Assembly: GCF_902686445.1 (NCBI RefSeq)
Contig: NC_062220.1
Location: 115,678,643 to 115,742,642, forward strand
Source of the DNA: Sciurus carolinensis
Taxonomy: Eukaryota; Chordata; Mammalia; Rodentia; Sciuridae
Direction: 5' to 3'
DNA: 64,000 bases
Of the stretch, positions 25,701-37,700 are shown piece by piece. Both the position numbers and the translations under genes were made by a program. A model generated the notes under the pieces. It was not told the DNA's origin. It did not search any database and saw nothing but the letters and a program-made list of their open reading frames with translations. Position 1 is the stretch's first letter, and each line of letters starts with the position of its first letter.

Positions 25701-28700
25701 CAGAGAAAACATTCGGCCTTTGGTTTTTTGGGCTTGGCCTATTTCACTTAGCATGATATTTTCCAACTTCATCCATTTACCAGCAAATGCCATAATTTTA
25801 TTCTTTTTTATGACTGAGTAATAGTCCATTGTATATATATACCACAGTTTCTTTATCCATTTGTCAATTGAAGGGCATCTAGGTTGGTTCCACAATCTAG
25901 CTATTGTGAATTGAACTGCTATGAACATTGATGTGGCTGCATCACTGCAGTATGCTGATTTTAAGTCCTTTGGGTATAAACTGAGGAGTGGGATAGCTGG
26001 GTCAAATGATGGGTCCATTCCAGGCTTTCTGAATGGGTCCATACTGCTTTCCAGAGGGGCTGTACCAATTTGCAACCCCACCAGCAATGTATGAGTGTGC
26101 CTTTTTCCCCACATCCATGCCAACACTTCTTATTGCTTGTGTTCTTGATAATAGCCATTCTAATTGGAGTTAGATGGAATCTTAGGGTGGTTTTAATTTG
26201 CATTTCTCTAATTACTAGGGATGATGAGCACTTTTTCATATATTTGTTGATCACATGTATATCTTCTTCAGTGAAGTGTCTGCCCATTTCCTTAGCCCAT
26301 TTATTGATTGGGTTCTTTGTATTTTGGGTATAAAGTTTTTTAAGTTCTTTATAAACTTAAAAAAGATGAGTGCTCCGTGTGAAGTGTGTGTGGAAGAGAT
26401 TTTATCCCACTCTTGAAGGCTCTCTTTTCACATTGTTGATTATTTCCTCTGCTGAGAAAAAACTTTTTAGTTCCAGTCTATTCAATTTATTGATTCTTAC
26501 TTTTATTTCTTGTGCTATGGGGGTCTTGTTAAGGAAGTCTGGTCCTAAGCCAACGTGATGGAGATTCAGGCCTACTTTTTCTTCTATTTGGTGAAGGGTC
26601 TCAGGTCTAATTCCTAGATCCTTGATCCATTTTGAGTTGAGTTTTGTACAGGGTGAGAGATAGAGGTTTAATTTCATTTTACTGCTTATGGATTTCCAGT
26701 TTTCTCAGCACCATTTGTTGAACAGGCTGTCTTTTCTCCATTGTAAATTTTTGGCACCTTTGTCTAGAATAAGGTTACTGTACTTACGTGAGTGTCTGTG
26801 TCTTCTGTCCTGTACCATTGATCTACCTGTCTATTTTGGTGCCAGTACCATGCTGTTTTTGTTGCTGTTGTTCTGTAGTAGAGTTTAAGGTCTGGTAGAG
26901 TGATACCTCCTGCATCACTCTTCCTGCCCAAGATTGCTTTGGCTATTCTGGGTCTTTTGTTTTTCCACATGAATTTGATGATTGCTTTTTCTGTTTCTAT
27001 AAGGTATGTCATAGGGATTTTAATTGGAATTGCATTAAATCTGTATAGCACCTTTGGGAGTATGGCCATTTTGATAATATTAATTCTGCCTATCCAAGAA
27101 CATGGGAGATCTTTCCATCTTCTAAGGTCTTCCTCAGTTTCTTTCTTCAATGTTTTGTTGTTTTCATTGTAGAGATCTTTCACCTCTTTGGTTAGATTGA
27201 TTCCCAAGTATTTTATTTTTTTGAGGCTATTGTGAATGGAGTTGTTTTCCTCATTTGCCTTTCAGATGTTTCATCACTTATGTATAAAAATGGTTTAGAT
27301 TTATGCATGTTGATTTTATATCCTGCTATTTTGCTGAATTCATTTATGAGGTCTAGAAATTTTCTGCAGGAGGTTTTGGATCCTCTAGATAGAGAATCTT
27401 GTCATCAGCAAATAGTGACAGCTTGAGTTCCTCTTTTCCTATTCGTATCCCTTTAATTTCTTTTGTCTGTCTAATTGCTCTGGCTAGTATTTCCAGGATA
27501 ATGTTGAATAGAAGTGGTGAAAGAGAGCATCCCTGTCTTGTTCCAGTTTTTAAAGGGAATGTTTTCGTTTTTTCTCCATTAAGAATGATGTTGGCCGTGG
27601 GCTTAGCATAAATAGCCTTTACAATGTTCAGGTATGTTCCTACTATCCCTGTCTTTTCAAGTGTTTTGAGCACGAAGGGGTGTTGTATTTTATCGAACGC
27701 TCTTTCTGTGTCAGTTGAAATAACCATATGATTCTTATCCTTAAGTCTGTTGATATGATGGATTACATTTATTGATTCACGGATGTTGAACCAACCTTGC
27801 ATCCCTGGGATGAACCCCACTTGATTGTGGTGCACTATCTTCTTAATATGTTTTTGGATATGGTTTGCCAGTATTTTGTTAAGAATCTCTGCATCTGTGT
27901 TCATCAAAGATATTGGTGTAAACTTTTCTTTCTTTGATGTGTCTTTGCCTGGTTTAGGTATGAGTGTGATATTCGCTTCATAGAATGAGTTTGGTAGGGT
28001 TCTCTCCTTTTCTATTTCCTGGAATACTTTGAGAAGTATTGGAATGAGTTCTTATTTGAAGGTCTTGTAGAACTCAGCTGAGAATCCATCTGGTCCTGGA
28101 CTGTTTTTGGTTGGTAGGCTTTTGATGGCTTCTCCTATTTCATTGCTTGATATTGATCTGTTTAAATTGTGTATGTCCTCCTGGTTCAGGTTGGGAGGAG
28201 CATATGTCTCTAGAAATCTGTCAATGTCTTCGATATTTTCTATTTTGTTGGAATATATATAGATTTTCAGAGTAGCTTCTCATTATGTTATGTATTTCAG
28301 TGGTGTCTGTCATGATATTTCTGTTTTTGTCATGAAAATTAGTAATTTGAATTTCTCTCTCCTTCTCTTTGTTAGTGTGGATAAGGGTTTGTCTATTTTG
28401 TTTATTTTTTCAAAGAACCAACTTTCTGTTTTGTCAATTTTTTAAATTTTCTTTTGTTTCAATTTCATTGATTTCAGCTCTGATTTTAATTATATCCTGT
28501 CTTCTATTACTTTTGCTGTTATTCTGTTCTTTTTCTAAGGCTTTGAGCTGTATTGTTAGGTCATTTAGTTGTTGACTTTTTATTCTTTTCTGGAATGCGC
28601 TCCATGCAATGAATTTTCCTCTTAGTACCGCTTTCATAGTGTCCCAGAGATTTTGATGTGTTGTATCGTCATTCTCATTGACCTCTAAGAACTTTTTTAT

Positions 28701-31700
28701 CTCCTCCCTGATGTTTTCTGTTATCCAGGCTTCATTCAGTAGCACATTATTTAGTCTCCAGGTGTTGTAGTGATTTGTTTTTTATTTTGTCATTGATTTG
28801 TAATTTCATTCCATTTTGATCTGATAGAACACAAGGCAGTATCTCTATCTTTTTGCATTTCCTGAGGGCTGCTTTGTGGCATGACATATGGTCTGTTTTT
28901 GAGAAGTTTCCATGTTCTGCTGAGAAGAAAGTGAATTTGCTCGTTGATGGATGGAATATCCTATATATGTCTGTTAAGTCTAGGTTATTGATTGTGTTAT
29001 TGAGTTCTGTGGTTTCTTTGTTTAGTTTTTGTTTGGAAGATCTATCCAGTGGTGATAGTGGTGTGTTAAAAGTCACCCAGAATTATTGTGTTGTGGTCTA
29101 TTTGATTCCTGGCATTGCGAAGGATTTGTTTGATGTCCATGGATGCACCATTGTTGGGAGCATAAATATTTCTGAGTGTTATGTCTTCCTGATTTATGGT
29201 TCCCTTAAGCAGTATGAAATGCCCTTCTTTATCCCTTCTGACTAACTTTGGCTTGAAGTCCACTTTATCTGAAATAAGGATGGAAACCCCCGCTTTTTTA
29301 CCGAGTCTGTGTGTGTTGTAGGTTTTTTCCCATCGTTTCACCTTTAGTCTGTGGATGTCTTTTTCTATGAGATGAGTCTCTTGAACACAGCATATTGTTG
29401 GATCTTTTTAATCCAACCTGCCAGTCTTTTGATTGATGAGTTTAGTCCATTAATGTTCATGGTTATTATTGAGGTATGCTTTATATTCCTAGTCATTTGG
29501 GCTTATTTTTGGTTTTTAACTTGACTTGGTTTCTCCTTTGAATGGTTTTTCCTTTAAGGTAGTTCCTCCCTTTGCTGACCTACATTGTTGTTTTTCATTT
29601 CCTCCTCATGGAATATTTTGTTGAGAATATTCTGTAGTGCAGGCTTTCTATTTGTAAATTCTTTTAACTTTCGTTTATCATGGAAGGATTTTATTTCATC
29701 TTCACATCTGAAGGTTAGTTTTGCTGGGTATAGGATTCTTGGTTGACAACCATGTTCTTTGAGAGCTTGAAATATGTTGTTCCAGGCCCTTCTAGCTTTT
29801 AGAGTCTGGGCTGAGAAATCTGCTGGTATCCGTATTGGTTTCCCTCTCTATGTAATCTGATGATTTTCTCTCACAACCTTCAAAATCCTGTCTTTACTTT
29901 GCCTATTAGGCATTTTCATTATAATGTGCCTTGGTGTGGTCTGTTGTGATTTTGTGCATTTGGTGTAATGTAAGCCTCTTGTATTTGATGTTCCATTTCA
30001 TTCTTCAGGTTTGGGGAATTTTCTGCTATTATTTCATTGAGCAGGTTGTTCATTCATTTGGTTTGTATCTCTGTGCCTTCCTCAATCCTGATAATTCTTC
30101 AATTTGGTCTTTTCATGATGTCCCATAGTTCTTGGAGATTCTGTTCATGACATCTTACCATCTTCTCTTTGTGGGCAAGTTTATTTTCAAGATTAAATAT
30201 TTTGTCTTCATTGTCTGAGATTCTGTCTTCCAAGTGGTCTAGTCTGTTGGTCATGCTTTCCATTGAGTTTTTTATTTGGTTTATTGTTTCCTTCATTTCA
30301 AGGATTTCCTTTTGGGTTTTTTTTTTTTTTTTTTTTTTTTTTTCCTTTGAGAATCTCTGTTGCTTTGTTGAATTGATCTTTTGCTTCCTGCAGTTGCTCT
30401 TTCAACTGCTTATTGGAGTGATCATTCATTGCCTGCATTTGCCCTCTTGTCTCATCCTTTGCTTCACAAATCATTTTAATCATGTATAATCTGAATTCCT
30501 TTTCTTACATTTGTTCAACTGTACTGTCACTGGATTCTGTTAATATAGAATCTAGATTTGTTTGGATCATTCCCTTGTTTTTTCATGTTCTTATATCTTC
30601 CCCTCTAGCAGTGCAGATGTGGGGTATTGCAGTTTCCCCTCTATAGGCTTATAGTGACCCTATAGGTTTCCAAAATCTTTTCTGACAGTGACCTTTAAGT
30701 TTCCAGCAGGCGTCTCAAGATGAGATTTCTCCACCAAAATATTTTTGTTAAATTTGCCAAAATCAATGATGAATTTACTTGACTTACCAAGTAGCTTTAG
30801 GTAGTCCATCTAGGCTAGTCAGCTTTCTTTTGCACTGATGATATACCTTAGATAATCAAAGGAGGAAGATTTTATTTTGGTTCATGATTTCAGTTACTGG
30901 TCATTTGGTTCTGTTTCGTGTGGATCTGTGGCAAGGCAGTACATCAGGGTAGGCCAGCATAGTTAAGGAAGTTGCACACCTCATGGCATGCAGGATGTGA
31001 GAAAGGAACGAACCAGGGTCCCAATATCCACTTTCAGATCATGCCCTTCTGCTAGGCTCCACCCTTGAAAGGTTCCACTACCTTCCTGTAACACCACAGG
31101 CTGACAACTGAACCTTCAACATGTGCACCTTTGTGAGACATTTATCCAAATACAGCATGTCATTCCTTTCTTCAGAAAGCCTTTTTTTCTCCCAACTCCA
31201 TGTTACTATCCTCATACTTTTTTTTTTCTTCCACTTTGCTCCTTCTAGCCTTCCTATTTGGTTCTTCCTCATTGAAATACCCCAACACCTAGTCCTTGCA
31301 CTATTTATCTACCCATCCCAGAAACATGGCAATATTGAGTCCCACGGTGATTCCCTGTTGGGTACATCCAGTCCAGACCTTTCTCTCACACTGTGGACTT
31401 TTGCGCACATGACAGCTGCACTGGGCATCACAACTTAATAAGTCCAAAATTGAAATCTTTGTCTTTCCCATAAAACCTCCCTGCTGAGTCCTCTCACCTT
31501 AGCAGAAACCAACTCCCATGCTTCTAGGTACTCAGGTCAGAAATCTGGGAATCGTCCTTAACTCTTTTTTTTTTTTTTTTGCGGTGCTGAGAATTGAACC
31601 CAGGGCCTTGTGCTTGCGAGGCAGGCACTCTGCCAACTGAGCCACATCCCCAGCCCCATCCTTAACTCTTTTTATTCTCTTCTACCCCAATTTAAAATAC

Positions 31701-34700
31701 AAAATGTCAACACCATGTTTCTCCAACTTTAAAATGTATTCAGAATTCAACCTCTTTTTAGCACCTAATGTTGCTGCCACCCTGATCCAAGTTGTCATCA
31801 TCTCTCCCCTAAATGATACCAGTAACCTTCTTGTTTCCAACCATGTCCCTACTCTGACTTTTCTTAGTAGATAGTCTGTGTAAGCCCTGCCACATCAGTC
31901 TGCTCAAACCTCCAGGGACCTTCTGCTGAAAATAAAAACCACAGTCCTTACTGGGGCCTACAAACCCATCTTCTGTTTTGTCTGTCTTACTGATTTTTTT
32001 TCATTCCTGGTGTTATATTTTTAATTTTTCAGGAATACTTTCTTGTTCTTTGAATGTTCCTTTTAAAAAAATAGTATAGTATCCTGGAAGCTCATAGTTT
32101 TTTGAGAATAATGTCAGGATTGGCTTGTTTTTAGCTTTGTCGCTGATACTGTTTCTTTGAGGCTCTTTTTTGTGCTTTTGGGTACTGTTTCATGTTGGAG
32201 TCTTTTTTGAAATAGCAAGAGAGTCTGTGATGTTTGTTCATATTTAACAGACACTAAAAAGCGAATTTTAGGCTTTATGTGTTTATACTTATAAATCAAG
32301 GGTTTCCCCAGGCTTTGGGGACAGAATCCAGGAGATTTCATTGGGTAACCTTCAACTGTCAGCATCTCTGAAGGCCTTTTTTTCTTAATTTATCTTCAGT
32401 TTTCCTCAGAGTAGAGGAATCATCTGAATTTCTTCTGGCGTGGGATCTGCTTAAAGTGGGAGGTGATAGTTATAAATTTGTCTGCAAGCAGGAAGTGGAG
32501 TTTCACTGTTCATTATGTCAACCCTCAGTTTAAGGAGTGTCTCCAGAGCTTTGCCTAGTAGTCTAGAATCTGGTGCCCCTCTGGTTTAGCCTCTCCAGAG
32601 AGAAACTGAGTCTTGGCTTGGGTGAACAAGATCTAGGAACCTAACAACTTGTGATATAATCCTCTCTCTTCATCTCCATCAAGGGCTTCTCTTTTCCAGG
32701 GTAGGCCAGCATAGTTAAGGAAGTTGCACACCTCATGGCATTGCAGGATGTGGGAAAGGAATGAACCAGGGTCCCAATATCCACTTTGAGATCAAGCCCT
32801 TCTGCTAGGCTCCACCCTTGAAAGGTTCCACTACCTTCCTGTAACTCCACAGGCTGACAACTGAACCTTCAACATGTGCACCTTTGTGAGACATTTATCC
32901 AAATACAGCATGTCATTCCTTTCTTCAGAAAGCCTTTTTTTCTCCTCTTATCCCCATGTCATTTCAGTTCTCTGCCTTCTCTGATTTGGTGACTTAGTTG
33001 CCACTTGTGTACCTACTTTTTTATCACCTAAACTTTGCTGACATCTTGTCTATTATCTTCTGCTGTATTTTATTTGTGTGCGTATATGCCTTTTAAAATG
33101 CATTTGCTATTATTTTAGTGGTGTTTTGGGAAGGGAAGGAGGTAGATGGGTATGTTCACTGCACAATGTGCAAATGGTACTTAAGTTTTAAAATTATGAA
33201 CAAATCTGTTGAAAATTTCAAACACTACAAAAACTTAACAATTTAGAAAATTTCAGTCTCTAATACCTCTCTGAGAACCATTGGTAATAATTTGGTATTC
33301 TGCAGGTCTTTTCAGGCTTTTGATATGTATAATAAAATCATTTACATATGCATGAACACATATATGCATATATTTATATGCTTTTGTATTACATGTTATA
33401 TAATTCCAACATATGGGTGCTGAATATACATTATTTTATTTTGTTTTTTTGTCCGGGGGATTTACCCCAGGGATCCTTTACCACTGAACTATTTCCCCAG
33501 CCCTTTGTATTTTTCAGTTTGAGACAGGGTCTTACTAAGTTGCTGATGCTGGCCTTGAACTTGTGATCCTCTTTTCTCAGCCTCCTGAGTAACTGGGATT
33601 ATTAACATATGCTACTGCACCTGGCTGAATATACATAAAGTATTCATTTAACAAATGGTGCCAGCTAGGTGTCATGGTGCATGCCTGTAATCTCAGCAAC
33701 TCAGGAGACTGAGGCAGGAGGACCACAAGTTCGAGACCAGCCTCAGCAACTTAACACCCTAAGCAACTTAGGCTGGGGATGTAGGTCAGTGGTAAAGCAC
33801 CTCTGGATTCAATTCTCAGTGCAAAAAAAAAAAAGGTACCATATTATACATACCATACAATTATTTTTCCTAAATGTCTGCTCATTTTTATACCTTTACC
33901 TCTACTTCTTTCATGAAAATTAACTACAACACATTGATTAAATTAGTCTTTTTTGGGGGGGCATTTGTGCTCTTCTTAAAAATTATTAATAATAATAAGG
34001 TGAATTTCCTTATGAATATCTTTGATTTTTTTTTTTTTTTTTTGGTACCAGGCATTGAATCCTGGCGCGCTTAACCATTGAGCCACATCCCCAGCCCTCT
34101 TTTTTTTTTTTTTTTTAACTGCTTGAGACAGGGTCTTGCTAAGTTCTCAGAACCTCACTAAATAACTGAGACTGACTTTGAACTCATGATCCTCTTGCCT
34201 CAGCCTGCTGAACCTCTATGCACCACTATGCCCAGCTTCCTTATGAATAACTTTGTAAGCCAGCTTGAAAAATCTGAGTGGGCAAGAAGGAATGTCAGCC
34301 TGAAGAACCTTGAAAGAAATTCAAATTGTTTGACAGGACCCATATTCTTGAGTTATCAATCACCTTAACAGTGCTTTGTTAGCATCAGCACTGTCATTGC
34401 TTATTTGTTTTCTTACTACCTTTTCCCTCTCTTCATTTTCTCTTACCTCTCTTATGGTGTTTATTTATAACTCTCCTGGCCAGGTTTCATTTAAACTATC
34501 ATTCATGTTCCTGTTAAATATTGGGGATACCATTAGGCATTTGCTTGTCTTGTAACATTAATCTCCTTAACATATAAATGAGAAGTAACAACCACATTTT
34601 AGGAATAAAAAATATTTTGTGGTCTGATGAATTAATTTGAAATAATTCTCAATTCACTTATTAAATTAAGATTTTAATTTTACTTTAGCATCTCTAGTCA

Positions 34701-37700
34701 ATAAGATATATAGTATGAATTTTTTTATCCTCATTTCTTGCTTAATAGTCTAAGTTTTTGGGCTGGGGAGATAGCTCAGTCGGTAGAGTGCTTGCCTTGC
34801 AAGCACGAGGCCCTGGGTTCGATCCTCAGTACCGCAAAAAAAAAAAAAAAAAAAAAATAGTTCTAAGTTTTGATGTGAAAAAGTTAAATATGTCTATTTT
34901 AATTTATTTTGGTGTTTACTTTTTGTTAAGAAGGTGATGGTAATAAGAAACTGATTTTGGGATGAATGCTAGCTCCAACTTCATCTTTTTTTTTTTTTTT
35001 TTTTTTTTTTTCAGTTTTTTTTGTAGTTGCCAATGGACCTTTATTTTATTTATTTATATATGGTGCTGAGAATCAAACCCAGTGCATACTAGGCGAGTGC
35101 TCTACCACTGAGCTACAACTCCTGCCCTCCAACTTCATCTTGTCTAACTCTCTTATGTTTTTCATGGCCCAAGGTTTTACTATGAGGAGAGACTACTACG
35201 GAAAGTCTTTGAAGAATGGAAAGAAGAGTGGTGGGTTTTACATCGAGAATGGAAACTCTGTGTTCGAGCCAACTGTCACTATAGGTCAGATTGTGTGTCA
35301 CATTACTTCATTTTAAAATATAGATTTTTAAATTACACATTTTATAATATAGATTTGACATATTTTGAGATTCCTTGTTGGCATGTTTCTGGTCAAAAGG
35401 AGTAAATCCTTAGATTGCTTTCTAGTTTTCTTCAAATCATTTTTAGAGTAAGTAATTTTAAGTCCTAAATTAAACCCAAATATGCATGCATGCACATGTA
35501 TGTGTACATACATATGCACACACAATCCTCTAATAACCATTACATATTGATCATGCTAATGATTTGAATGGGGTTTTTTACTGATTCTCACTTACATTTC
35601 TGAGAGTGTTCTGTTATTTAAAAAGTATTGTTCTAATTTATATTGATTATAGGAGGAAAATATATGCCCATTATAGAACATTAAGAAAATAGAGAAACTG
35701 GATGTGTAGCTGAATGGTACAGGGAATGCTGAACGACCTAAATTCAATCCTCTGAATGGGAGGAAAAAAAAAAGGAAAATAGAAAATAAACATTCTTAAT
35801 TATTGACATTCACATTCATATTTCCTGAGATGAAGGGAATAAAGTAAAAAATTGGGAAATAGATCAAATACTCAATTTTAGATCTTTTCTTTTTTAAAAA
35901 AGCATATGTACATTGTATCTTTAAGATGATATTGACTGTCATTATAGTCACTTTAGTTGGGACAGGAGTTCTGACTTACAGCTATTTCACATTAAAAATA
36001 GACCTATTGAGTTCCTGGTGTGGTGGTGCATCCCTGTGATGCCAGTGGCTGGGGAAGCTGAGACAGGAGGCTTGAAGTACAAAACCAGCCTCAGCAAGTT
36101 AGTGAGGCCCTAAGCAACTTAGAAAGACCCTGTGTCTAAATATAACATAAAAAGGGCCAGGTACGCATGACTCAGTGGTTGAGCACCCCTGGGTTCAATC
36201 TCTGCTACCAAAAAAAAAAAAAAAAAATGGAGAGAGACAGACACACACACACACTGAACAGTTCTAAAAGCTGATAGAGTATGAAATCATGTTTTGGAAT
36301 TGGGGTGGTGAAATTATGGAGGGATGAAAGTCTCAAGATGTGTGGTGTTTGTATCAAGGAGAAGAAAAAGGAGAAAGTGCCATTGACCATATTTCAGTGC
36401 AGAGGAGAAATAATGTTTTTCATAGTGTGTATGATTAAAATGATTGAGATATGAGTGTCCTTCCAAATGTCATGGCTTTGTGCATGTTGAAAGTGAAGTT
36501 ATTTCTAGGAGAAGTCAAGCTTTTATTTCTCAGTGACACTTAAAGGTATAGAAAATGACTTTTTCAAGGAGGATAATTTCACTGTGATTATAGGAAATGG
36601 AATTTTTGCTTAAGTGCTTATAGGTTTTTTTGTGTGTGTCAGAAGCCTCTGTGTTCCAAGTATAGAACAGACTGGATATGCTGAATTGAGAGTTATTTTG
36701 TCTTAAAATGCCATTAGTGGGCTGGGGATATAGCTCAGTTGATAAAGTGCTTGCCTTGAATGCACAGGGCCCTGGGTTCAATCCCCATCACCCCCCCAAA
36801 AAAAAACTGACATTAGTGCTGGGTGCAGTGTTGCACATCTGTGATTTCCAGCACCTTGGGAGTATGATGCACGGGATCTCAAGTTCAAGGCCAACCTGGG
36901 CAACTTAGCAAGACCCTGTCTCAAAGTGAAAAATACAAAGGGCTGTGGATATAGCTCAGTTCTAAAGCTCTCCTGGGTTCAATCCTCAGTACCAAAAAAA
37001 AAAAAAAAGGAAATGCTATTTGCACCAGCTGCAGTGGTGCATGTCTATGGTACCAGTGACTTTGGAGGCTAAGGCAAGAGAATTGTGAGTTTAAGGCCAA
37101 CCTTGACAATTTAATAAGTCCCTGTCTTAAAATTTAAAAGGGCTAGAAAGGTAGCTCAGTGGTAAGGTGATCCAGGGTTCCATCCCCAGTACCAAAAAAA
37201 AAAAAAGAAAAGAAAAGAATATATGCCATGTGTCATTTGCTTTTGCTTTTCTGTTCCTCAGATATTACTTGTACAACCAAATGTTCCAGAATTGGAAGAT
37301 CTATGTGCATCAGCAGCAAGAGATGAGGAACAAGTACATTAGAGCCGAGGATCATGGTGAGAAAAGGAAGCACATGGTGTAAAGTAGATGCCCACATTTA
37401 CTTTCACAGAAGCTCTTGGGGAGGACAAACACATTGTCGGGAAGCGTGATTAACTCACAAATACATTGTCTGGAAGCAAGAATAACTCTAGATCAAAGGG
37501 AAGATTCCATTTCACTTTTTTCAGAATGTATAATCTCTGAGTGGAGACTCCTGAATAATCAGATCCCTGTGGTTTTCTCCATATGGCATGGTTTCCACAC
37601 TTAAAGTTCATTTAATGAGACTTTGTCCTGACAATGCCTGTTGGTGCATTGTTCTGGCTATGTATCTGCTATGGCAACTGGGATTGCAGTCTATTTAGCT

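Larger units (their letters stand above)
21950..35173 (+). other. SFI1: SFI1 intron 4
   Basis: About 13.2 kb, the longest intron in the window. It contains SINEs, a 5.3-kb antisense L1 (25420-30690), a 248-bp duplicated block (30945-31192 and 32697-32945) and a SINE close to the acceptor. Segments without recognisable content: about 22145-22880, 23085-23525, 24785-25360, 31200-31550, 31675-32690, 32950-33440 and 34240-34755. Confidence 0.7.
35285..37261 (+). other. SFI1: SFI1 intron 5
   Basis: About 2.0 kb. An ID-like remnant (about 35697-35780) and four forward SINEs (36013-37206) fill much of it. The last one ends about 50 bases before exon 6. About 35285-35690, 35785-36010 and 36230-36715 show nothing recognisable. 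The acceptor CTGTTCCTCAG ends at 37261. Confidence 0.75.

Noticed and set aside
25689..29341. Series of minus-strand open frames as host genes
   Set aside because: They are broken pieces of one L1 ORF2, shown by endonuclease and FADD reverse transcriptase motifs in the right order.
34759..34835. tRNA-Ala-like gene (A box, TGC-like anticodon region, B box GGTTCGATCC)
   Set aside because: It is the head of an ID SINE with an A tail and target duplication. The same holds for the copies at 16603, 55767 and 60067.
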